Below, piece after piece: positions 50,927 through 60,482 of a DNA stretch of 64,000 nt. The stretch spans positions 124,001 to 188,000 of the forward strand of contig NZ_MQUQ01000017.1 of the NCBI RefSeq assembly GCF_001953865.1, written 5' to 3'. The DNA is from Amycolatopsis coloradensis (lineage in GTDB: Bacteria > Actinomycetota > Actinomycetes > Mycobacteriales > Pseudonocardiaceae). The position numbers and the translations under genes are program-made. Numbering within the stretch: the stretch's first letter is position 1; every line of letters begins with the position of its first letter. The notes under the pieces are model-generated. The model searched no databases, was not told the origin of the DNA, and saw only the letters and a list, made by a program, of their open reading frames with translations.

Positions 50927-52962
50927 GACTGCTCCTTCGCCACCAGGGTCAGCACGTCGTACTTGGCGACCGAGTCGCCGTCTTGGTTGGTCACGTCGGC
51001 GTCCCAGCGGACCTCGCCGTACTCCTGGTCGATCCGCGGGGTGATCTGCTTCGCGGTCAGGGTCACGGTCAACGAGTCGCCGACCTTGACCGGGGTGAGG
51101 AACCGCAGGTTCTCCAGGCCGTAGTTGGCCAGCACCGGGCCGGGTTCCGGCGAAACGAACAGGCCCGCGGCGAACGAGACCACGAGGTACCCGTGCGCCA
51201 CGATGCCGCCGAACAGCGGGTTCGCCGCGGCCGCCTCGGGATCGGTGTGGGCGTAGAAGGTGTCGCCGGTGAATTCGGCGAAGTGGTCGACGTCGGACCG
51301 CAGGACCGTGCGCGGCCCGGCGACCACGGAGTCACCGATCTTCAGCTCCGCCAACGACTTCCGGAACGGGTGGACGTCGCCTTCGGTGCGCGGGGCGCCG
51401 GTGACCCAGCGGCCGGTGACCGTGCTGAGCACCTTCGGGCTGCCCTGGACGGCCGTGCGCTGCATGTGGTGCAGCACGCCGCGGACGCCGCCCATCTCCT
51501 CGCCGCCACCGGCGCGGCCGGGACCGCCGTGGACCAGCTGCGGCATCGGAGAACCGTGCCCCGTCGACTCCTTGGCGTCGTCGGCGTCCAGCACCAGCAG
51601 ACGGCCGTGGTACGGCGCGACACCGAGGACGACCTCGCGCGCGAATTCGGCGTCGGCGGTGACGATCGAGCCGACCAGGCTGCCGCCGCCGCGAGCGGCG
51701 AGCTCGATGACCTGCTCGGTCGAGGTGTAGGGCAGCAGCGTCGCCACCGGGCCGAACGCCTCGACCTCGTGCGGCTCGGAACGCTCCGGGTCGGCCTTCA
51801 GCAGCACCGGCGAGAGGAACGCGCCGCGTTCGGCGTCCGCGCCGACGACGTCGACCTGCTCCGGGTCGCCGAAGACGACGGTGCCGACGTCCAGCAGCGC
51901 CTTGAGCGACCGCCGGACCTCCTCACGCTGCTCCAGGCTGGCCAGGGCACCCATGCGGACCCCCTCGGCGGTGGGGTTGCCGACGGTGACCTTGGCCAGA
52001 CGCGCGCTCGCGGCCTCGGCGACGGCGTCCAGCAGGCCGGCGGGCACGAAAGCGCGGCGGATGGCGGTGCACTTCTGGCCCGCCTTGACCGTCATCTCAG
52101 TGGTGAGCTGCTTGACGAAGAGGTCGAACTCGGTGGTGCCGGGTTCGGCGTCCGGGCCGAGGATCGAGCAGTTCAGCGAGTCGGCCTCGGCGGTGAACCG
52201 GACGGAGTCGCGCACGATCGCCGGATGCGCGCGGAGCTTTCGCGCGGTGGACGCGGAGCCGGTGAACGAGACGAGGTCCTGCGCGGTGACGTGGTCGAGC
52301 AGGTCGCCGACGCTGCCCGCGACGAACTGCAGCGTGCCCTCGGGCAGGATGCCGGAGTCGATGATGATCTCGACCAGCCGCGCGGTCAGGTACGAAGTCT
52401 GACTGGCGGGCTTGATCAGGCTCGGCACCCCGGCGAGGAACGCGGGCGCGAACTTCTCCAGCGGGCCCCAGACCGGGAAGTTGAACGCGTTGATCTGGAC
52501 GGCGACGCCCCGCAGCGGGACGGCGATGTGCTGGGCGACGAAGGTGCCGCCCTTGCTCAGCGGCTCGACGTTGCCGTCGACGTAGACGGTGTCGTTCGGC
52601 AGTTCGCGCTTGCCCTTGCTGGAGTAGGCGAACAGCACGCCGATGCCGCCGTCGATGTCGACCATCGAGTCGCCCTTGGTCGCGCCTGTCCGCGCCGAGA
52701 GCGCGTACAGCTCGTCGCGGTGTTCGCGCAGGTGGGAGGCCAGTGCCTTCAGTAGCGCGGCACGCTGGTGGAAGGTCAGCTCACGCAGCGCGGGGCCGCC
52801 GGTGCGGCGGCCGTACTCCAGCGCGGCGGCGAAGTCGATGCCGTCGGACGAGACCCGGGCGACCTCCTCGCCGGTCGAGGCGTCGTGCAGCGGTACGCCG
52901 ACAGCATCACCGTTGTCCGCCGTGTGCCATCCGCCGGAGACGTAGCTGCGCAGCAATGCCAT
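50923..52962 (-). CDS. paaZ: Bifunctional ring-opening protein PaaZ
   Basis: PaaZ hydrolyses the oxepin-CoA ring and oxidises the resulting aldehyde. The 679-residue chain has an N-terminal aldehyde dehydrogenase (catalytic Glu in FTAEADSLN near residue 255, Cys in [13 protein letters not shown] near 295). A C-terminal MaoC-like hydratase carries [18 protein letters not shown] near 590. The ATG at 52962 gives [13 protein letters not shown], the family start; upstream sequence belongs to the control region. It is the first gene of the minus-strand paa operon. Confidence 0.93.
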   Translation of the reverse strand: MALLRSYVSGGWHTADNGDAVGVPLHDASTGEEVARVSSDGIDFAAALEYGRRTGGPALRELTFHQRAALLKALASHLREHRDELYALSARTGATKGDSMVDIDGGIGVLFAYSSKGKRELPNDTVYVDGNVEPLSKGGTFVAQHIAVPLRGVAVQINAFNFPVWGPLEKFAPAFLAGVPSLIKPASQTSYLTARLVEIIIDSGILPEGTLQFVAGSVGDLLDHVTAQDLVSFTGSASTARKLRAHPAIVRDSVRFTAEADSLNCSILGPDAEPGTTEFDLFVKQLTTEMTVKAGQKCTAIRRAFVPAGLLDAVAEAASARLAKVTVGNPTAEGVRMGALASLEQREEVRRSLKALLDVGTVVFGDPEQVDVVGADAERGAFLSPVLLKADPERSEPHEVEAFGPVATLLPYTSTEQVIELAARGGGSLVGSIVTADAEFAREVVLGVAPYHGRLLVLDADDAKESTGHGSPMPQLVHGGPGRAGGGEEMGGVRGVLHHMQRTAVQGSPKVLSTVTGRWVTGAPRTEGDVHPFRKSLAELKIGDSVVAGPRTVLRSDVDHFAEFTGDTFYAHTDPEAAAANPLFGGIVAHGYLVVSFAAGLFVSPEPGPVLANYGLENLRFLTPVKVGDSLTVTLTAKQITPRIDQEYGEVRWDADVTNQDGDSVAKYDVLTLVAKEQS

Positions 52963-52984
52963 GGGGCGACCCTTCAATGGTGGA

Positions 52985-53007
52985 TTAACAGACCATCCGT
53001 TCAGTAA
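52985..53007. promoter_or_regulatory. Putative PaaR operator, paaZ side
   Basis: The 23-base segment TTAACAGACCATCC..AGTAA lies 22 bases before the paaZ start and is a near copy of the site at 53102-53127 in front of paaI. The duplication in front of both divergent operons suggests binding by the TetR regulator encoded after paaK. Confidence 0.55.
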
Positions 53008-53060
53008 TTCACTGTAGCTCGTGACCCGGCGCTTGCAAACCCCCGGACGGCGGTGGACCC

Positions 53061-53090
53061 TTGACATCTGCGCGAAGTCGCGCCTTTACT
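53061..53090 (+). promoter_or_regulatory. Probable sigma-70-type promoter of paaIK
   Basis: TTGACA at 53061-53066 is followed after 18 bases by TTTACT at 53085-53090. The second operator-like site lies immediately downstream, where a repressor would block the polymerase. Confidence 0.5.
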
Positions 53091-53101
53091 GGCGACATCC
53101 T

Positions 53102-53127
53102 TTAACAACCGTCCATTCGGTCAGTAA
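53102..53127. promoter_or_regulatory. Putative PaaR operator, paaI side
   Basis: TTAACAACCGTCC..TCGGTCAGTAA repeats the paaZ-side site (52985-53007) with a three-base insertion. It sits 12 bases before the paaI start, between its promoter and coding sequence. Confidence 0.55.
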
Positions 53128-53139
53128 CCAGGCGGTGCG

Positions 53140-53553
53140 ATGACGACCAACGCGGCCAACGCGATGTTCACCGGCGACCGGGCGTCGAACGCGCTGGGTA
53201 TCGAGCTGGTCGAGGCCGCCGAAGGGCACGCCGTCGCCACCATGAAGATCACCGAAACGATGGTGAACGGCCACGACATCGCGCACGGCGGCTACGTCTT
53301 CCTGCTCGCCGATACGACTTTTGCCTGCGCCTGCAACAGCCATGGACCGGTGACCGTCGCTTCCGGCGCGGAGATCTCCTTCGTCACCGCCGGACGCCTC
53401 GGCGACCACCTCATCGCCACCGCCACCGAGCGGACCCGCTACGGCCGCAACGGCATCTACGACGTCACCGTGCACCGGGAGACCCCCGGTGGGCCGGAAG
53501 TCGTCGCCGAATTCCGCGGCCGCAGCCGCACCATTCAGAAAGCATCCCGATGA
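53140..53553 (+). CDS. paaI: Phenylacetate-pathway thioesterase PaaI
   Basis: This 137-residue hotdog-fold thioesterase relieves dead-end acyl-CoA build-up in phenylacetate breakdown. The active-site segment VNGHDIAHGGYVFLLADTTFA near residues 48-68 contains the conserved Asn, His, Gly and Asp of PaaI. It starts the plus-strand paaI-paaK-tetR operon and overlaps paaK by four bases. Confidence 0.92.
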   Translation: MTTNAANAMFTGDRASNALGIELVEAAEGHAVATMKITETMVNGHDIAHGGYVFLLADTTFACACNSHGPVTVASGAEISFVTAGRLGDHLIATATERTRYGRNGIYDVTVHRETPGGPEVVAEFRGRSRTIQKASR

Positions 53554-54836
53554 GCGCCTTCAGCGACGACGCCGAGAACCTGACCATCGACGAACTCAAG
53601 TCGCTGCAACTGACGCGCCTGCGGTGGACGCTGCGGCATGCCTACGACAACGTGCCGTTCTACAAAAAGAAGTTCGACGAGGCGGGCGTTCACCCGGACG
53701 ACTGCAAGGCGCTGGAAGACCTGGCGAAGTTCCCTTTCACCACCAAGCAGGACCTGCGCGACAACTACCCGTTCGGCATGTTCGCCGTACCGGAAGCGCA
53801 GGTCAGCCGGATCCACGCGTCCAGCGGCACCACCGGTAAACCGACCGTCGTCGGCTACACCGCCGAGGACATCGACGTCTGGGCGACGGTGATGGCGCGG
53901 TCGATCCGCGCGGCGGGTGGGCGGCCGGGCGACAAGGTCCACGTGGCCTACGGTTACGGGTTGTTCACCGGCGGCCTCGGCGCGCACTACGGCGCCGAGA
54001 AACTGGGCTGCACGGTGATTCCGGCGTCCGGCGGGATGACAGCGCGCCAGGTGCAGATCATCACCGACTTCAAACCCGAGATCATCATGGTCACCCCGTC
54101 GTACCTGCTCACGCTGCTCGATGAATTCGAACGGCAGGGCGTCGACCCGCGGGCGAGTTCGCTCAAGGTCGGCATCTTCGGCGCGGAGCCGTGGACCGAG
54201 CAGATGCGCACGGAGATCGAGGAACGCGTCGGCATCGACGCCGTCGACATCTACGGCCTCTCCGAAGTGATGGGCCCCGGTGTCGCGCAGGAATGTGTCG
54301 AGACCAAGGACGGGCTGCACATCTGGGAGGACCACTTCTACCCCGAAGTGATCGACCCGTTCACCGAGAAGCCCATCCACGACACCGGGGAACTGCTGTT
54401 CACCTCGCTCACCAAACAGGCGATGCCGATCATCCGGTACCGCACGCGCGACCTCACCCGGCTGCTGCCGGGCACCGCGCGGCCGGCGTACCGGCGGATG
54501 GAGAAGGTGACCGGGCGCAGCGATGACATGATCATCCTGCGTGGCGTCAACGTCTTCCCCACGCAGATCGAGGAAGTCGTGCTGGTGACCCCCGCGCTCG
54601 CGCCGCATTTCCAGCTGATCCGGTCCACGAAGGGCCGGATGGACCACCTGACCGTCCGCGTCGAAGCACGTCCGGACGTGCCCGCCGAGCAGCGCGAACA
54701 GGCCGCCGCCCGGCTGATCGCCGGGGTCAAGGACGGTGTCGGCGTGAGCGTCGGCGTCGAGGTGGTCGACCCGGACACGCTGGAGCGGTCGCTGGGCAAG
54801 ATGCGCCGCGTCCTCGACGAGCGGGACCGCGGGTGA
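53550..54836 (+). CDS. paaK: Phenylacetate-CoA ligase
   Basis: PaaK activates phenylacetate to phenylacetyl-CoA with ATP. At 428 residues it has family length, with the AMP-binding P-loop HASSGTTGKPTVVGYT near residue 90, DIYGLSEVMGPGVAQEC near 235 and a C-terminal domain with ITGRSDDM-like GRSDDMIILRGVNVFPTQIE. Overlaps at both ends show translation coupled with paaI and the TetR gene. Confidence 0.94.
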   Translation: MSAFSDDAENLTIDELKSLQLTRLRWTLRHAYDNVPFYKKKFDEAGVHPDDCKALEDLAKFPFTTKQDLRDNYPFGMFAVPEAQVSRIHASSGTTGKPTVVGYTAEDIDVWATVMARSIRAAGGRPGDKVHVAYGYGLFTGGLGAHYGAEKLGCTVIPASGGMTARQVQIITDFKPEIIMVTPSYLLTLLDEFERQGVDPRASSLKVGIFGAEPWTEQMRTEIEERVGIDAVDIYGLSEVMGPGVAQECVETKDGLHIWEDHFYPEVIDPFTEKPIHDTGELLFTSLTKQAMPIIRYRTRDLTRLLPGTARPAYRRMEKVTGRSDDMIILRGVNVFPTQIEEVVLVTPALAPHFQLIRSTKGRMDHLTVRVEARPDVPAEQREQAAARLIAGVKDGVGVSVGVEVVDPDTLERSLGKMRRVLDERDRG

Positions 54837-55426
54837 CGGCCCCCGCCCGCCGGGGCCGTCCCGGCTACGACCTCGAGTCGCTGTTGCAGGTCGCGGTCAG
54901 GCTGTTCAACGAACGCGGCTACGACGGCACCAGCATGGAAGACCTCTCCCGCAAACTCGGCATCACGAAATCCGCGATCTACCACCACGTGCCGAGCAAG
55001 GAGGAGCTGCTGCGGCTCGCCGTCGACCGCGCGCTGAACGGCCTGTTCGCCGTCGCCGCCGAGACGGAATCCTTCGAGGGCAAGGCCATCGAGAAACTCG
55101 AGCACCTGGTGCGGGGCAGCGTCCTCGTGCTGGTCGAGCAACTGCCGTTCGTGACCCTGCTGCTGCGCGTGCGCGGCAACACCAAGATCGAGCGGGCGGC
55201 ACTGGCGCGGCGGCGCGAATTCGACCGGCTGGTCACGGACCTGGTGAAACAGGCCGAAACCGAAGGCGACGTGCGGCCCGACATCGATCCCGCGGTCACC
55301 GCGCGGCTGCTGTACGGCATGGTGAACTCGCTGATCGAGTGGTACCGGCCGCGCCGGGGTTCGGCGGGGACGGAACTGGCGGACGCGGTGTGCAAGATCG
55401 CGTTCGAGGGCCTCCGGACCCAGTAG
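54833..55426 (+). CDS. paaR: TetR-family regulator, probable PaaR
   Basis: The 197-residue regulator has an N-terminal HTH (SMEDLSRKLGITKSAIYHHVPSKEELL) and a TetR ligand-binding half. It is translated from a GTG overlapping paaK and so is part of the paa operon. By analogy with other bacteria it should repress paa genes until phenylacetyl-CoA binds. The paired repeat sites in the paaZ-paaI gap are the likely operators. Confidence 0.82.
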   Translation: MTAPARRGRPGYDLESLLQVAVRLFNERGYDGTSMEDLSRKLGITKSAIYHHVPSKEELLRLAVDRALNGLFAVAAETESFEGKAIEKLEHLVRGSVLVLVEQLPFVTLLLRVRGNTKIERAALARRREFDRLVTDLVKQAETEGDVRPDIDPAVTARLLYGMVNSLIEWYRPRRGSAGTELADAVCKIAFEGLRTQ

Positions 55427-55434
55427 CCGAAGGA

Positions 55435-55465
55435 CGCTTTCCCCGCATGTCACGCGGGGAAAGCG
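55435..55465 (+). terminator. Terminator hairpin after the paa regulator
   Basis: CGCTTTCCCCGC at 55435-55446 and its complement at 55454-55465 enclose a 7-base loop, nine bases after the stop. It separates the paa operon from the convergent azt genes. Confidence 0.7.
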
Positions 55466-55499
55466 CCCTTCACCGCGTCGCGTGCGGTCATGGCCCCCT

Positions 55500-56672
55500 T
55501 CAGCCCCCGAGTACGCCGCTCACCTCGTTCGGCGTTCCAGGAATCGTGCCGGTCGCGGTCTTCGTGCCGGTGGCGAGGTCGACCGCATGGATCTCCTTCT
55601 TGCCGGGATCGGTGACGTAGGCGGTTCCGCCACGGACGAAGATCGCCGGACGCGGCTGCTGCCACTCGATCGGTTCCTGCCAGGAGCCGAGCACGGGGAT
55701 CTTCCGCGTCACCGAACCGGCCACCGGGTCGATCACGTGGATCTGCCCGTCGGTCCCCAGCACCAGGGCCTCGCCCTGAGGGCCGCGGGCCAAGGACCGG
55801 AAGGTGTAGCTGGTCCCGATGTCGACGTGCTTGAGCGTGGCCTTCTCGGTGTCGATCAAGGACACCCGGCTCGGCCGTTCCAGCTCGGCCGCTTCATCGA
55901 CCTTGTAGTCGCCCAAGGTGATCGGGGAGACGTCCGAGCCCGCCTGGTTGCCGATGCGTCCGTAGGGATCCGGGCTGGTCACCTTGGTGATGGTGCCGTT
56001 CCGATAGATCAGCACACCGGTTTGGCATCCGACCACCACCGCTTCGCCGCGCGCGGCGGCTTCACCGTGTACGCCGGGGCACTGCTCGTTGCGCGCGATC
56101 TCCTTCTTGTCCTTGTCCAGCACCACGATCCCGGACCGCTTGTCCTCGTTCCCGACGGTGGTGACCAGCTCGCCGTTTTCGAGTTCGACGGCCACACCGT
56201 GATGCGCTTCCGGCGTCTTGTGCTTCGGCGAGGGCAGCGCAGCGGTACCGATCGTCTTCGGATCGAAGACGGTCACTTCACCGGTCCCGTCGGCGAACAG
56301 CACCGTCTTGCCGGCGTGCCGGACGACGTGACCGGGCTTGGCCGCCTTCACCTCGTTGTCCGTCAGCACGGCACCGACGGCGTCGAGGACCCGGAACCCG
56401 GTGGAGGTCGAGACCAGGAGATGCCGGTCGTTCCCGGCGGGGTTGAGCCGGTTGAAGCCCTCCAGCGGGATGTTCTTGGCTTCCTTCAAGGACTTCCCGT
56501 CGAGCAGGACGATTCCACCGGCATAGGTGACACCGACCGGATCGGCGACGACCGGTGCCGGCGCCGCTTCCTTTCCGGCTTCCGCCGCCGGCTGCTCGGT
56601 CGCGCAGGCGGCGAGCACGAGCGCGCTCGTCGTCGTCGCCATCAGCGCGAAGTATCGGGTTTTTCGTGCCAT
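55500..56672 (-). CDS. aztD: Zinc metallochaperone AztD
   Basis: AztD is an extracytoplasmic beta-propeller chaperone that hands zinc to the binding protein AztC. The 390-residue product has a lipoprotein signal (lipobox LVLAAC, Cys near residue 23). It then has repeated propeller blades (VLDAVGAVLTDNE, GVAVELENGELVTTVGNEDK, VLGTDGQIHVIDPVAGSVT) and His-containing loops (KHKTPEAHHGV, CPGVHGEAA). It is the last gene of the minus-strand azt operon. Confidence 0.87.
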   Translation of the reverse strand: MARKTRYFALMATTTSALVLAACATEQPAAEAGKEAAPAPVVADPVGVTYAGGIVLLDGKSLKEAKNIPLEGFNRLNPAGNDRHLLVSTSTGFRVLDAVGAVLTDNEVKAAKPGHVVRHAGKTVLFADGTGEVTVFDPKTIGTAALPSPKHKTPEAHHGVAVELENGELVTTVGNEDKRSGIVVLDKDKKEIARNEQCPGVHGEAAARGEAVVVGCQTGVLIYRNGTITKVTSPDPYGRIGNQAGSDVSPITLGDYKVDEAAELERPSRVSLIDTEKATLKHVDIGTSYTFRSLARGPQGEALVLGTDGQIHVIDPVAGSVTRKIPVLGSWQEPIEWQQPRPAIFVRGGTAYVTDPGKKEIHAVDLATGTKTATGTIPGTPNEVSGVLGG

Positions 56673-56698
56673 TTCACTGTGCCTTTCGTCTGTTCCGG

Positions 56699-57598
56699 TC
56701 AGGAACGGGTCAAACCGGTGGTGATCGATTCGGTGTTGGCGCGCATCATTTCCAGATAGGTGGCCGCGCCCTGGCCTGATTCGCTGAGCGATTCCGAGAA
56801 CAGCGGGGTCACCTGGACGTGCAGCCCGGCTTGTTCGGCCAGCACCCGTGCGAGCCGGTCCGGCTGCGAGGAATCGGCGAAGATCACCGGCACCCCGGCC
56901 GCGCGAACGGTGTCGGCGAGTGCTTTCAGATCCGAGGAGCTGGGTGAGGCGAGCGTCGTCCCGCCGGGGATCACCGCGCCGACGACCTGGAAGCCGAACC
57001 GCTGAGCGAAGTAGCCGAACACATGGTGATTCGTGACCAGCTTCCGGCGTTCGGGCGCGATCCCAGCGAACTTCGCGGTCATCATCTTGTCGAGCGTCTC
57101 GATCTCCCCGCGATAGCGTTCCGCGTTGGCGCGGATCACCGCTTCGTCGACCCCGTCGACATGCGCGACGACCTCGTCGGCGATCGTCTTCACCGCGTCA
57201 CGCACCCGTGCGGGATCCGTCCAGAAATGGGGATCCGGCTTGTTGTCGGCGTAGCTGATCGGGTTGGCCCGCTCCCCGGCGGGAAGCGACGGCACGCCGC
57301 TTTCCTCGGCTGTGCGGACAGTGCGCAGCATGCCCTCCTCGAGTCCGAGTCCGTTGTAGACGATCAGACCGGCACGCTCGACCTTGGCCGCCTGCTGCGC
57401 GGAAATACCGAAGGAATGCGGGTCGGCGTTCGGCTTCATCAACACGGTCACCTCGGCCTGATCGCCGACGACGGCGCGGGTGATGTCGCCGAGAATGTTC
57501 GTGGTGACGACGACCGACGCGCTTTTCCCGCCGCTTCCCGAGCATCCGGCCACCGCCAGCAGCGCCACCACGAACAGGGCGAGTACGCGACACTTCAT
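56699..57598 (-). CDS. aztC: Zinc ABC transporter substrate-binding protein AztC
   Basis: This 299-residue cluster A-I binding lipoprotein (lipobox LAVAGC, Cys at 19) carries the expected zinc ligands in NADPHSFG near residue 60, KPDPHFWTDP near 123, TNHHVFGYFAQ near 190 and an Asp in IFADSSQPDRL near 255. The His-rich mobile loop of typical ZnuA proteins is absent, as in AztC. It sits between two propeller lipoprotein genes, in ATGA overlap with the upstream one. Confidence 0.9.
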   Translation of the reverse strand: MKCRVLALFVVALLAVAGCSGSGGKSASVVVTTNILGDITRAVVGDQAEVTVLMKPNADPHSFGISAQQAAKVERAGLIVYNGLGLEEGMLRTVRTAEESGVPSLPAGERANPISYADNKPDPHFWTDPARVRDAVKTIADEVVAHVDGVDEAVIRANAERYRGEIETLDKMMTAKFAGIAPERRKLVTNHHVFGYFAQRFGFQVVGAVIPGGTTLASPSSSDLKALADTVRAAGVPVIFADSSQPDRLARVLAEQAGLHVQVTPLFSESLSESGQGAATYLEMMRANTESITTGLTRS

Positions 57599-58791
57599 CG
57601 GCCGGTCTCCACGATGTGGCCCGCCTTGCCGCCGACCCTCAGTGTCCTGGCGCGACGGAGGTTGTCGTTGTAGTCGATTTCGTACACCTCGGCCGAGAGC
57701 GGGTTGTTGACGTAGGCACGGGTCGAGTCGACCTGGATCGTGGGCATGTCGGCGGCGGCCGCTTCCGGCGTCATGAGCGGGATGGCCGTCTGTTCCTTTC
57801 CGGCGCCGTCGAAGGAACGCAGCTGTCCGTTCCGGGCGAGCACCAGCAGCGGGCCGCCCTCCCCCACGGCGTTCACCGCGGCGACCGGACCGGTCTCGAC
57901 GTACTGCCAGCTACGGCGGGCGACGTCCAGTGACCACACCGCGGACTCCCCTGCCCTGGCCGCGAGCGTGGCGGCACCGGGTCGATGGAAGAAGGCGGTG
58001 ACACGTTCCTGCGCGGTGACATTTCGAGGGTAAGGGATCTTCACCCCGGTGAACGCACCGTCCTTTTCGGTCACGAGCAACGCGCCGTCCGCGCAACCGA
58101 AGACGACCCCGCGCCGGGTCACCGCCTGGCCCTGGAGTTCGGGGCACGACTGATCGATGTCCGCCACGGCTTTCCCTTGACGGTCATGGACGCGCACTCC
58201 CCGGGCGAGCGGCTTCCCCGGGTCCGCCACCGTGGCGATGAGGTGCCCGCCGAAGGGAATCGCGACACCGGCGTGCGGCTCGCGCGCGATCTTCCCGAGT
58301 TCGCTCACGGACCCCCTGTCGAGCGCGACTCGATCGAGCACCGTCGCCGTACCGTCCGAATAGGACAGAACCGAGACCACGGGGTCGCTGTAGGCCGCCA
58401 AAGGTTGTTTGCCCGGTGCCACGCCGACTTCACGGACCTTCGCCCGGTAGTAGTGGACGTGGTCACCGTGGTCGACCATCCAGGAGCCGCTGTCGATCAC
58501 GCGGGTCGTGCCGTCGCGGGCGGTCAGGTAGCCGAAGCGGCCGTCGCCGGTCATGGACCGCACGCTGTCGACTCGTCCGGCGTCGTATACCTCCTCGGTG
58601 ATCAGGTCCACGACGCGCACGGCACCCGTGTCCGGGTCGGCGACGATCAGCCGGGACTGCGCCTCGGCCGTCTCTTCGGCGCCTTCGACATAGCCGTGCG
58701 GGACTTCCGCGGTCACCTCCCCCCGCGGCTCCGCGCCGCACGCCGCCAAGGTCAGCGCCGTGACGACGGCCGCCACTGCTTTCACTTTCAT
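57595..58791 (-). CDS. Second AztD-like propeller lipoprotein
   Basis: The 398-residue product starts with a lipoprotein signal (TALTLAAC) followed by propeller blades (RLIVADPDTGAVRVVDLITE, GYLTARDGTTRVIDSGSWMV) and a His-rich loop HGDHVHYYRA. Shared features with AztD (two conserved Cys in SCPELQGQ...VFGCADG; blades of similar spacing) suggest a diverged paralogue. Its ATG overlaps the aztB stop and its end overlaps aztC, so it is cotranslated with the transporter. The role could be a second chaperone or sensor. Confidence 0.75.
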   Translation of the reverse strand: MKVKAVAAVVTALTLAACGAEPRGEVTAEVPHGYVEGAEETAEAQSRLIVADPDTGAVRVVDLITEEVYDAGRVDSVRSMTGDGRFGYLTARDGTTRVIDSGSWMVDHGDHVHYYRAKVREVGVAPGKQPLAAYSDPVVSVLSYSDGTATVLDRVALDRGSVSELGKIAREPHAGVAIPFGGHLIATVADPGKPLARGVRVHDRQGKAVADIDQSCPELQGQAVTRRGVVFGCADGALLVTEKDGAFTGVKIPYPRNVTAQERVTAFFHRPGAATLAARAGESAVWSLDVARRSWQYVETGPVAAVNAVGEGGPLLVLARNGQLRSFDGAGKEQTAIPLMTPEAAAADMPTIQVDSTRAYVNNPLSAEVYEIDYNDNLRRARTLRVGGKAGHIVETGR

Positions 58792-59639
58792 CGTGAGCAC
58801 TCGATCTCCGGTGTCAGGGAACGGAATCGCTGTCGTACGAAGGACAGGGACGCGGACAGAAAGAACAGCAGGACCGCGACGGCGGCGATGGTCGCGCCCG
58901 CCGCGGTACCCCCATGCCAGGACACGAGCAAGCCGCCGACCGTGGCGGCGACGCCGAACAATGCCGCGATGAGCATGATCGTGGTGATCCGCCGCGACCA
59001 GAAGAGCGCCGCCGCGGCCGGGGCGATGAGCAGTCCGAACACCAGGAGGGTCCCCACGACGCGGAACGACGCGACGATCGTCAACGTGACCAGCCCGAGC
59101 AGCATCGCGTTGGCCAGACGGGGGTGAAGCCCCAGTGTGTGTGCCTTGCGGAGGTCGAAAGTGAGCGCGGTGAACGCGCGATGTCCCAGCAGAGCCACCG
59201 CCCCCACGACGACCAGGGTGATCGCGAGCCCCACCAAGTCGCCGGATCCGACGGCGAGCACGTCACCGAACAGGAATCCGGTGAGATCGACGGCGAACGA
59301 CCGCGAGTGCGACACGATGATCACGCCGCTCGCGAGCATGCCGACGAAGAGCAGCCCGATGGTGGTGTCCTCGGACAGCCGCCGCGAACGCCCGAGGGCC
59401 GTGACGCCGAGCGCCATCACCCCGGCGCTGATCGCCGCGCCGATCAGCAGGTTCACGCCGGTCAGCGAGGCGATCGCCACGCCGGGCAACATGCCGTGCG
59501 ACATCGCGTCGCCGATGAAGGCCATGCCGCGCAACACCACCCACGTGCCCACGACGGCGCACACCACTGACACGAGCACTCCCGCCACCAGCGCACGCTG
59601 CACGAACGACACCTCGAAGGGGATCAGCAACCAGTCCAC
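58788..59639 (-). CDS. aztB: Zinc ABC transporter permease AztB
   Basis: The 283-residue ABC-3-type permease has eight to nine membrane helices and the family's cytoplasmic-loop motif GMAFIGDAMSHGMLPGVAIA near residue 37. It forms the channel with AztA outside the operon. It is the first gene of the minus-strand azt operon, directly next to the Zur-like box. Confidence 0.9.
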   Translation of the reverse strand: MDWLLIPFEVSFVQRALVAGVLVSVVCAVVGTWVVLRGMAFIGDAMSHGMLPGVAIASLTGVNLLIGAAISAGVMALGVTALGRSRRLSEDTTIGLLFVGMLASGVIIVSHSRSFAVDLTGFLFGDVLAVGSGDLVGLAITLVVVGAVALLGHRAFTALTFDLRKAHTLGLHPRLANAMLLGLVTLTIVASFRVVGTLLVFGLLIAPAAAALFWSRRITTIMLIAALFGVAATVGGLLVSWHGGTAAGATIAAVAVLLFFLSASLSFVRQRFRSLTPEIECSR

Positions 59640-59654
59640 GCGTCACACTATAGT

Positions 59655-59673
59655 GGTAATGATTGTCATTATC
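59655..59673. promoter_or_regulatory. Zur-like operator between aztB and aztA
   Basis: GGTAATGATTGTCATTATC is a 19-base palindrome with a TAATGA/TCATTA core of the Fur/Zur type. It lies in the 47-base gap between two divergent zinc uptake genes. Zinc-loaded Zur would be expected to silence both. Confidence 0.8.
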
Positions 59674-59686
59674 TGAAAGAGGTGCG

Positions 59687-60397
59687 ATGACCCCGGACAC
59701 AGCGGCGCTCACGATCGACCGCGCACACGCCCACTACGGCTCCCGCGAAGTGCTGCGCGGGATCACCGCCCAAGTGCCGTCGGCGCGGCTCACCGCGATA
59801 GCCGGTGCGAACGGCGCCGGAAAGTCTTCGCTGCTCAACCTCGTCGCCGGTGTCCTGCCGCCGACCTCCGGTTCGGTGACCCGCCGAGACCCGGGACGCG
59901 TCGCCTACGTGACCCAGCAGAGCGAGGTGTCACGATCACTGCCGATCACCGTGCGCGCCACCGTCACGATGGGGCGCTGGGCACACCGCGGCCACTGGCG
60001 ACGACTGACCAAGATGGACCGGGAGATCGTCGGAGAGTGTCTGGAGCGGCTGGACATCACCGCGATCGCGGACCGGTTGATCGGCACGCTGTCCGGCGGG
60101 CAGCGGCAACGGGCGCTGGTGGCACAGGGTCTGGCCCAGCAAGCCGGCCTGCTGCTGCTCGATGAGCCATCGGCAGGTCTCGACCTGCACGCCCGAGGCC
60201 TGATCGACGAAGCACTGCGCACCACACTCGCCGAAGGCACGACGATCCTGCGCGTCACGCACGACCTCGAGGTGGCGGGCCGGGCTGATCACTGCCTGCT
60301 GCTCCATGACGGCCGCCTCGTCGGCCAAGGCGCTCCGGCTTCGGTACTGACCCCGGAACACGTGGCGGAGGCCTGGGGCCTTCCCATCCGCGTTTAG
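59687..60397 (+). CDS. aztA: Zinc ABC transporter ATP-binding protein AztA
   Basis: The 236-residue ATPase has Walker A GANGAGKSSLLNLV near residue 40, signature LSGGQRQRALVAQGL near 143 and Walker B LLLLDEPSAGLDLHAR. It energises AztB. The ATG at 59687 follows AAAGAGGTG; an in-frame start at 59663 would overlap the Zur-like box and was rejected. It is transcribed alone, divergent from the rest of azt. Confidence 0.9.
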   Translation: MTPDTAALTIDRAHAHYGSREVLRGITAQVPSARLTAIAGANGAGKSSLLNLVAGVLPPTSGSVTRRDPGRVAYVTQQSEVSRSLPITVRATVTMGRWAHRGHWRRLTKMDREIVGECLERLDITAIADRLIGTLSGGQRQRALVAQGLAQQAGLLLLDEPSAGLDLHARGLIDEALRTTLAEGTTILRVTHDLEVAGRADHCLLLHDGRLVGQGAPASVLTPEHVAEAWGLPIRV

Positions 60398-60482
60398 GCG
60401 GTGTCTCTCTAAGCGCGCTTTCGGATTTCCGCGGCCGGGCCGCTCAGTTCGGGAGACACGTCCTTTAGTCACCTGCTCGCGG

